Shown piece after piece: positions 1-4,569 of a stretch of DNA of 5,213 bases. The translations under genes and the position numbers were made by a program. Positions within the stretch are counted from its first letter, which is position 1, and every line of letters starts with the position of its first letter. The notes under the pieces are model-generated. The model saw only the letters and a program-made list of their open reading frames with translations, ran no database searches and had not been told where the DNA came from. The stretch lies in the NCBI GenBank assembly GCA_944372275.1, contig CALVYO010000091.1, positions 1 through 5,213 of the forward strand. The letters run 5' to 3'. The DNA comes from an uncultured Bacilli bacterium (GTDB lineage Bacteria > Bacillota_I > Bacilli_A > RF39 > UBA660).

Positions 1-228
1 CATAAACCATTCTTTACAAATTATCGTCCACAATTCTATTTCAGAACTACAGATGTAACTGGTGTTATTGAATTACCTCAAGGAACTGAAATGGTTATGC
101 CAGGTGACAACGTTGAAATTACAGTTGAATTAATTGCTCCAATTGCTATCGAAAACGGAACTAAATTCTCTATCCGTGAAGGTGGCCACACTGTTGGTGC
201 GGGTAACGTTACTGAAATTATTAAATAG
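1..228 (+). CDS. tuf: Elongation factor Tu, C-terminal end (partial at left edge)
   Basis: Frame 1 is open from the first base to a TAG at 226-228 and gives 75 residues. They match the third (beta-barrel) domain of bacterial EF-Tu: FYFRTTDVTG, then MVMPGDNVEITVELIAPIA, then FSIREGGHTVGAG and a terminal EIIK. EF-Tu is the GTPase that carries aminoacyl-tRNA to the ribosome in the cytoplasm. This domain contacts the tRNA acceptor/T arm and EF-Ts. The whole protein is about 395 residues, so the first four-fifths lie outside the window; this is an edge effect and not a truncation. Codon use is richer in C/G-ending codons (GGT, AAC, TTC, CGT) than in the following genes, as expected for a very highly expressed gene. 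The usual Arg in the GGRTVGAG stretch is His here, a substitution recalled from other low-GC Gram-positives. Confidence 0.97.
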   Translation, partial: HKPFFTNYRPQFYFRTTDVTGVIELPQGTEMVMPGDNVEITVELIAPIAIENGTKFSIREGGHTVGAGNVTEIIK

Positions 229-251
229 TTAGGTTAATTCCTAACTTTTTT
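227..251 (+). terminator. Rho-independent terminator of tuf (proximal hairpin)
   Basis: A 7-bp stem, AGTTAGG at 227-233 and CCTAACT at 240-246, closes a 6-base TTAATT loop and runs straight into a T tract at 246-251. The stem begins inside the tuf stop codon, so the hairpin starts as soon as translation ends. A moderate-strength intrinsic terminator is inferred. Confidence 0.75.
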
Positions 252-259
252 AATGATTA

Positions 260-292
260 AAAAAGCAAGTTATTTGATTAACTTGCTTTTTA
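260..292. terminator. Bidirectional terminator between convergent tuf and the FemX-type gene
   Basis: A perfect 13-bp inverted repeat pairs AAAAAGCAAGTTA (260-272) with TAACTTGCTTTTT (279-291) around the 6-base loop TTTGAT. Read rightward it ends in a T run and gives tuf a second, stronger stop. Read leftward it also ends in a U run and terminates the minus-strand aminoacyltransferase gene, whose stop codon (270-272) lies inside the right-hand side of the first arm. A shared A/T-flanked hairpin is typical of convergent genes. Confidence 0.88.
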
Positions 293-1529
293 TTAAATTT
301 TTTAAAGGCACATAATTGCGATATAAATTATAATTTCTTTTATGTGTTACTAATTCAAAATCGCCAGCATATTCATACATTTTAGCGCCAAATCCCATTT
401 TAAATTCATCTAACCCAGTATATTTTTTATCATCGATAGTCATATTAGACATACCACCTAAATTAAATTTAGTAAAACCTTGCTTTTTATAAATATCTAT
501 TATTTGCCATATTAATAGATGCTTAGAATTAAATTTTTTAAATTTATTATCATATCCATCAACTAATATTGTTATTTCATTTTCTTGTTTTATTAACAAC
601 ATGCATGAAGTAATTATACCATCTGGATATTGACGTAGTAAATTGGTTGCTTTAATTAATTCATTTTTATATTGATTCAAGTATTTATCAGTATTTATTT
701 TTTTATTAATTATTTTTTTATTATTATTAGGATTTTTTAATATACATGAATTTAGATAATTACTTTGTTGTTCGTAATAATTTAATTTTTTTTGAATAAT
801 TTCTAAATGTAATTTAGTGTCTAATTTTGTATAATATAATTCAATCATATTTCTTTTAGAAAAAAAACCATAACAATCTTTAAAATAATTTAAATCTCGA
901 CTGTATTTATCTTTGGTAAATTGATATAAATAATTTAATTGATTAAAATCTCCTTTATATACTTTAATTCCGTTTCTAATGGCACTTCTAATTTTCGTTC
1001 GGTATTCTTTTTTAATATTTTCAAATAATTCATTAATTGATTTATTTAAATCTATTATAGCTTCAAATCTTGGCTTTAAGGCTTCAAAAAAATTGTTGTA
1101 ACCTAAATGATAATATCCATTATGTTTTAATGCTTCAAACATTAATTCATATTTTGGATTTTTGGTAACCATTTGATTATCGAAATCATATATTGCTTTA
1201 ATAATTAAAGGATTAATTTTTATCCCCATAATACCTTTTTTCCCTAAATAATCTTTAATTTTGCTACTAAATTCTTTTAATATATCGAAATCTTCATAAT
1301 TTAAAATAAATCCTCTAGGAGCATAAGCATATTTAAAACCTTCTTCTTTTCTTACCAAAATTAAGGCTGCTGCTTTAACAATATTATCATTGACTAATCC
1401 TAAAAGTAATGAATCAAAACCTTGATTATGCATTATAAACCCATATTCAGGTGTTTGATAAATTGATTTTAAAGGACAATTTGTTATAAAATTAATAAAT
1501 TCTTGATTAGTTAATTCTCTAAATTCCAT
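270..1529 (-). CDS. FemX/FemA-family tRNA-dependent aminoacyltransferase (peptidoglycan bridge formation)
   Basis: Complete 419-residue protein of the FemABX family. These cytoplasmic enzymes transfer amino acids from aminoacyl-tRNA to the lysine (or equivalent) side chain of the peptidoglycan precursor, usually lipid II, building the interpeptide bridge. Visible landmarks are YAPRGFIL at 69-76 (FemA-like YxNRG region), KPRFEAIIDL at 152-161, the basic RTKIRSAIRNGIKV at 177-190, and the C-terminal GNAT-like signature GGMSN (358-362) followed by GLDEFKMGFGAKMYEYAGDFELV (372-394; key residues G372, F376, K377, G379, F380, G381, E386, G389). Residues about 237-298 are rich in Lys/Leu/Gln/Asn and fit the antiparallel coiled-coil arm that FemA/FemX use near tRNA. 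I place the start at the ATG at 1527-1529, with AGGTGA (1540-1535) five bases upstream; an in-frame GTG at 1538 lies inside that Shine-Dalgarno. The amino acid added (Gly, Ala, Ser or other) cannot be told. It stands alone, converging on tuf and diverging from the activase operon. Confidence 0.9.
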   Translation of the reverse strand: MEFRELTNQEFINFITNCPLKSIYQTPEYGFIMHNQGFDSLLLGLVNDNIVKAAALILVRKEEGFKYAYAPRGFILNYEDFDILKEFSSKIKDYLGKKGIMGIKINPLIIKAIYDFDNQMVTKNPKYELMFEALKHNGYYHLGYNNFFEALKPRFEAIIDLNKSINELFENIKKEYRTKIRSAIRNGIKVYKGDFNQLNYLYQFTKDKYSRDLNYFKDCYGFFSKRNMIELYYTKLDTKLHLEIIQKKLNYYEQQSNYLNSCILKNPNNNKKIINKKINTDKYLNQYKNELIKATNLLRQYPDGIITSCMLLIKQENEITILVDGYDNKFKKFNSKHLLIWQIIDIYKKQGFTKFNLGGMSNMTIDDKKYTGLDEFKMGFGAKMYEYAGDFELVTHKRNYNLYRNYVPLKNLIKSKLIK

Positions 1530-1534
1530 AAACT

Positions 1535-1540
1535 TCACCT
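1535..1540 (-). promoter_or_regulatory. Shine-Dalgarno that decides the FemX-type start
   Basis: AGGTGA read on the minus strand (1540 to 1535) is followed by five bases and then ATG at 1529-1527. An upstream in-frame GTG (1538-1536) is part of this ribosome-binding site and so cannot be the start. This shortens the longest open frame by three residues. Confidence 0.85.
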
Positions 1541-1547
1541 AAATAAA

Positions 1548-1576
1548 ATTATATCATATTGTTTATAAAAAGTCAT
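1548..1576 (-). promoter_or_regulatory. Probable sigma-A promoter of the FemX-type gene
   Basis: On the minus strand a perfect TATAAT lies at 1553-1548. Seventeen bases upstream of it is ATGACT (1576-1571), which shares the TGAC core of TTGACA. The predicted transcript start, near 1541, falls directly before the Shine-Dalgarno, so the leader would be only about 12 bases long. The region is so AT-rich that chance -10 matches are common; the correct spacing raises confidence. Confidence 0.5.
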
Positions 1577-1600
1577 ATAAATTATATTTAGTAATATAAT
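1572..1600 (+). promoter_or_regulatory. Tentative promoter of the three-gene activase operon
   Basis: A perfect TATAAT is at 1595-1600, directly upstream of the AGGTGA ribosome-binding site (1607-1612) of the first operon gene. No good -35 hexamer is found 17 bases upstream (the sequence there is GTCATA). TATATT at 1584-1589 is an alternative -10, which would give a longer leader. The operon must be transcribed from this 87-base gap or by divergent read-around, so a promoter is expected here. The exact element is uncertain. Confidence 0.4.
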
Positions 1601-1616
1601 TTGTTTAGGTGATGAT

Positions 1617-2468
1617 ATGAAAATAGGACTACCTAAAGGATTATATTACTATTATTGTCAAAAGTGGTTATATTTTTTTAAAGAATTAAATGTTGAAGTT
1701 ATAAGTTACGACACGACAAAAGAAATAATTGAACTAGGTAATGCTATTGCAAATAGTGAGATGTGTTTATCAATGAAAATGTTTTTAGGTCATATTAGTT
1801 ATTTACAAGATAAATGTGATTATATTTTGATACCTAATTTGCAATATGACTATAAAAATCAAATGTGTTCTAATTTTAATTGTTTATATGATTTAGTTAA
1901 TAATTTTTTTAAAGTTAATATTTTAACTTTTGATAATGAAAAAGAAATTAAAAATTATTTAAAAATTGGTAAAGAATTAAAATTTAAAACAAAACAAATT
2001 AAAAAAGCCTATAAAATAGCTACGATTAAATATAATAAAGAGTTAAAAAAAATAAAACTAGAAAATATGAGTAAATTAAATAGTATCAATAAAAAAATAC
2101 TATTAGTTGGGCATTCTTATAATATTCGGGATAAGTATTTAAGTGAAGTTATCAATTTATTTAAAAAGTATAATATTGAAATAATTTATAGTGATTTATT
2201 TAATGATGATTATTATTTTTATTTGTCAAAAGAACTTTATTGGAAATATAGTAAGGTAAATGTTTCAAGTGTCATATATTGTAAAGAACAAGTTGATGGT
2301 ATCGTATTTTTTACGACATTTCCTTGTGGCTTAGATAGTTTAGTTAATGAATTAGTTATGCGCAAAATCGATAAGCCATATTTAAATTTGGTAATCGATG
2401 ATTTAGATTCTTTAGCAGGAATGGAAACTAGAATAGAAAGTTTTGTTGATATTCTTGAACAAAATTAA
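1617..2468 (+). CDS. DUF2229/COG3580-like acyl-CoA dehydratase activase-related protein (HgdB-like Fe-S protein)
   Basis: Complete 283-residue protein starting at ATG 1617, with AGGTGA (1607-1612) four bases upstream. The N-terminus MKIGLPKGLYYYY is characteristic of the DUF2229 group related to 2-hydroxyglutaryl-CoA dehydratase components. Further landmarks are SEMCLSMK at 47-54 followed by GH (58-59), C84 in NQMCSN, FPCGLDSLVNELVMR at 235-249, and a C-terminal DDLDSLAGMETRIESFVDIL. C50, C84 and C237 lie where the family places cysteines, and a [4Fe-4S] cluster is plausible. The middle part (about 105-160) is lysine-rich and poorly conserved. No signal peptide or membrane segment is seen, so it should be cytoplasmic. 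It is the first gene of an overlapping operon with a second HgdB-like protein and an HgdC-like ATPase. It is presumably an electron-accepting or scaffold partner of that ATPase; the reaction and substrate are unknown. Compared with the remembered family consensus (ACLPxK, CPK), the prolines next to two cysteines are missing. Confidence 0.82.
   Translation: MKIGLPKGLYYYYCQKWLYFFKELNVEVISYDTTKEIIELGNAIANSEMCLSMKMFLGHISYLQDKCDYILIPNLQYDYKNQMCSNFNCLYDLVNNFFKVNILTFDNEKEIKNYLKIGKELKFKTKQIKKAYKIATIKYNKELKKIKLENMSKLNSINKKILLVGHSYNIRDKYLSEVINLFKKYNIEIIYSDLFNDDYYFYLSKELYWKYSKVNVSSVIYCKEQVDGIVFFTTFPCGLDSLVNELVMRKIDKPYLNLVIDDLDSLAGMETRIESFVDILEQN
2435..2440 (+). promoter_or_regulatory. Weak ribosome-binding site for the second operon gene
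   Basis: AGAAAG sits inside the 3' end of the first operon gene, 2, 5 and 14 bases before the in-frame TTG codons at 2443, 2446 and 2455. The spacing best fits TTG 2446. No ATG lies in a usable position. Start by translational coupling with the upstream gene is likely. Confidence 0.35.
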
Positions 2469-3519
2469 AGTTTCATTTCCTCATATGGGGGATTATTATG
2501 TTCCTGCTAAATATTTATTAAGTAAAATAGTTAATGCCGATATTTTAGTAGCACCTTTTATAACTGCTAAAACAATTGAATTAGGTAGTAAATATAGTCC
2601 TGATTTTGTCTGTACGCCATTTAAATATACTTTAGGAACGATGATCGAAGCGTTAGATAATGGAGCTAATATTTTAATTCAATTTGGTGGTGGTTGTCGA
2701 TACGGTTATTATAGTGAATTACAAGAACAAATATTAAAAGATTTAGGCTATAAATTTGAATTATTAAATTTAATTACTAATGGTAAGGCTAATGTTAAAA
2801 GAATTTATAAAATGATAAAAAGAATCGATAAAAAATTTAATGTTTTAAAAGGATTATATTATTTATTTATAACAATTAAAATGGTTAAGTATATGGATAA
2901 AATTGATGATTATATAAGAAGAAATATTGGCTTTGAAATAACTAAAAACAGTTTTAGTAACTTGAAACAAGAAATGTTAAATAAATTTTCTTTAGTTAAT
3001 AATTCAATTAGTTTATATATTATGTATAGAAAATATTTTAAAAAGTTTAAAAAAATTAAAATAAATAAACCGAAGGATTGTTTAAAAGTTGGGATTATTG
3101 GTGAATTATATACACTAATGGAACCATTTAGCAATTATTATTTAGAAAAAGAATTAGCGCAATATAATATCGAATTAAAAAGATTTACTAATGTAACTTA
3201 TTTGTTAGTAAATTATAAAAAAATAAATAAAAAGGCCTTAAAGAAATCTAAACAATATATGAAATATCAGTTTAGTGCGGACGCTTCTAGTAACGTATAT
3301 TGGACTAAATATTTGTGTGATAAAAAGTATGATGGTATTATTCATATCAAATCTAGTTTTTGTACTCCTGAAATAGGCGTTATGCCATTATTAGATAAAA
3401 TAGCTAATGAAAATAATGTACCAATGATACATTTCAGTTTCGATGCGAATACGAGTGAAGTTGGAATAAAAACTAGGTTAGAAGCTTTTTATGATATGAT
3501 AGAAATGAGGAGAAAATGA
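2443..3519 (+). CDS. COG3581-like acyl-CoA dehydratase activase-related protein (second HgdB-like subunit)
   Basis: Up to 358 residues. Family landmarks are KVSFPHMGDYYVP (9-21), TAKTIELGSKYSPDFVCTP (41-59), GGGCRYGYYSELQ (82-94), SSFCTPEIG (304-312), and a C-terminal HFSFDANTSEVGIKTRLEAF block. The same DxxxxxxGxxTRxExF ending occurs in the preceding protein, so the two look like distant paralogues of the HgdB fold. C57, C85 and C307 are the likely Fe-S ligands. Residues about 105-210 are Lys/Ile-rich and divergent. The start is unclear: the outermost TTG (2443) is given, TTG 2446 has the better ribosome-site spacing, and the family N-terminus would also allow TTG 2455 or ATT 2464. The gene overlaps the upstream gene by up to 26 bases and the next gene by 4, implying coupled translation and a shared complex. 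Function is inferred as a low-potential Fe-S partner of the downstream ATPase. The usual GGCGPCR motif (from memory) is shortened to GGGCR, losing one cysteine. Confidence 0.82.
   Translation: MLIFLNKIKVSFPHMGDYYVPAKYLLSKIVNADILVAPFITAKTIELGSKYSPDFVCTPFKYTLGTMIEALDNGANILIQFGGGCRYGYYSELQEQILKDLGYKFELLNLITNGKANVKRIYKMIKRIDKKFNVLKGLYYLFITIKMVKYMDKIDDYIRRNIGFEITKNSFSNLKQEMLNKFSLVNNSISLYIMYRKYFKKFKKIKINKPKDCLKVGIIGELYTLMEPFSNYYLEKELAQYNIELKRFTNVTYLLVNYKKINKKALKKSKQYMKYQFSADASSNVYWTKYLCDKKYDGIIHIKSSFCTPEIGVMPLLDKIANENNVPMIHFSFDANTSEVGIKTRLEAFYDMIEMRRK
3507..3512 (+). promoter_or_regulatory. Ribosome-binding site for the HgdC-like ATPase gene
   Basis: GAGGAG lies three bases before ATG 3516, inside the last codons of the preceding gene. 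The start and the preceding stop overlap as ATGA (3516-3519), the classic arrangement for termination-reinitiation, and support near-equal amounts of the two proteins. Confidence 0.75.
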
Positions 3520-4457
3520 ATTGTTATTTAGGAGTAGATATTGGAAGTATATCTACTAAGGGTGTTATAATCGATGAAAACAATAATATTATAACTTCTT
3601 CCTATATTTGGACGGAAGGTAATCCTGTTAATGCAGTTAAAAAATTAATTAATATTTTAAAAAATAATTTAGATAATAAATATATCGTTAAAGGTATTGG
3701 TACAACTGGTAGTGCTAGAAAATTGATTGGTTTATTATTGGATGCTAATATTGTTAAAAATGAAATTATGGCACATGCAGTTGGAACTTTATCTATTTAT
3801 CCTGATGTTAAAACGATATTGGAAATAGGTGGGCAAGATTCAAAAATAATTTTACTTAATAATGGTATTATTACTGATTATGCGATGAATACTTTGTGTG
3901 CAGCTGGAACTGGGTCTTTTTTATCAAGTCAAGCAAAAAGATTAAATATTAATATTGAAGATTTTGGACCTCTCGCTTTAAAAAGTAACAATCCAGTTAA
4001 AATAGCAGCTAGATGTACAGTTTTTGCTGAATCAGATTTAATTCATAAGGCCCAAGTTGGTTATAAAAAAGAAGATATTGTAGCTGGTTTATGTAAAAGC
4101 ATAGTTTTAAACTATTTAAATAACGTTGGTAAAGGTAAAAATATAAAATCGCCTGTTATATTTCAAGGAGGCGTTTCTAAAAATTTAGGAGTTTTAAAAT
4201 ATTTTAAAGAAATATTAAATACCGATGTTATAGTAGATCCTAATAGTCATTTGATGGGAGCATTAGGAATTGCTATATTGGCTAAAAAAAATAGTATAGG
4301 AAAAACCTATGATTTAAATATTCAAAATATTTCATTTGATACTAAAGCTATTGACTGTGGCGGTTGTAGTAATAATTGTGAATTATTAAGAATTTATAAA
4401 GATAATAAATTAATCGATATATGGGGAAATAGATGCGATAAGTATATAAAAAATTAG
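3516..4457 (+). CDS. HgdC-like acyl-CoA dehydratase activase (ASKHA ATPase, BcrAD/BadFG family, COG1924)
   Basis: Complete 313-residue ATPase with the sugar kinase/Hsp70/actin fold. Visible motifs: phosphate-1 loop LGVDIGSISTKGVI at 5-18, GTTGSARKL at 62-70, EIGGQDSKII at 103-112, CAAGTGSFL at 128-136, AARCTVFAESDLIHKAQ at 164-180, and FQGGVSKNLG at 216-225. C128 and C167 match the two cysteines by which each subunit of the HgdC homodimer holds a shared [4Fe-4S] cluster. The family uses ATP hydrolysis to fire one low-potential electron into a dehydratase or reductase partner. Normal HgdC proteins are about 260 residues. This one adds a C-terminal tail with C281, C284, C288 and GNRCD (C307), which resembles a segment that follows the ATPase domain in very large fused activase-related proteins. 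It is the last gene of the operon, overlapping its neighbour by ATGA. The partners are probably the two HgdB-like proteins upstream. No dehydratase subunits are seen, so the final substrate is unknown. Confidence 0.9.
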   Translation: MNCYLGVDIGSISTKGVIIDENNNIITSSYIWTEGNPVNAVKKLINILKNNLDNKYIVKGIGTTGSARKLIGLLLDANIVKNEIMAHAVGTLSIYPDVKTILEIGGQDSKIILLNNGIITDYAMNTLCAAGTGSFLSSQAKRLNINIEDFGPLALKSNNPVKIAARCTVFAESDLIHKAQVGYKKEDIVAGLCKSIVLNYLNNVGKGKNIKSPVIFQGGVSKNLGVLKYFKEILNTDVIVDPNSHLMGALGIAILAKKNSIGKTYDLNIQNISFDTKAIDCGGCSNNCELLRIYKDNKLIDIWGNRCDKYIKN

Positions 4458-4487
4458 TTCAATTTTATTTTGAACTTTTTATATACT
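4441..4487 (+). terminator. Terminator of the activase operon, within a long interrupted inverted repeat
   Basis: The inner stem AGTTCAA (4456-4462)/TTGAACT (4470-4476) closes a 7-base loop and is followed by a T tract (4476-4480), an intrinsic terminator beginning at the TAG stop. The symmetry continues outward after a 4-base bulge (AATT, 4452-4455): AGTATATAAAA (4441-4451) pairs with TTTTATATACT (4477-4487). The outer arm lies in the last codons of the ATPase gene. The structure could stop transcription in both directions. Confidence 0.75.
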
Positions 4488-4520
4488 AGGAAAGTTCTTT
4501 GCAAAATTTTAACAAGTGTA

Positions 4521-4549
4521 TTGACAAACATATATACGCATGATAAAAT
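4521..4549 (+). promoter_or_regulatory. Strong sigma-A promoter of tnpB
   Basis: A perfect TTGACA (-35, 4521-4526), a 17-base spacer and TAAAAT (-10, 4544-4549) with TG one base upstream (4541-4542, extended -10) make this the best promoter in the window. The predicted start near 4556 lies at the Shine-Dalgarno AAGGTGG (4556-4562), so the leader would be very short. Confidence 0.78.
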
Positions 4550-4569
4550 TACATCAAGGTGGTGATAAA

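Noticed and set aside
1530..1538. GTG at 1538 as start of the aminoacyltransferase
   Set aside because: The GTG is part of the AGGTGA ribosome-binding site of the better-placed ATG at 1529.
2910..3134. 74-codon minus-strand open frame
   Set aside because: It lies wholly inside the COG3581-like gene, has no convincing ribosome site, and its Leu/Ile/Phe-rich product is what the antisense of a Lys/Asn-rich AT-rich gene gives. It is treated as a shadow.
1617..4457. Mycoplasma-type code (TGA read as Trp)
   Set aside because: Trp is encoded by TGG in the genes of the window, and TGA 3517-3519 ends the second operon gene in an ATGA overlap, so the standard bacterial code fits.
4508..4512. TTTAA as the TnpB target-adjacent motif marking the left end of the element
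   Set aside because: Such AT-rich pentamers occur by chance throughout this sequence, and without the right end or an empty site the border cannot be supported.
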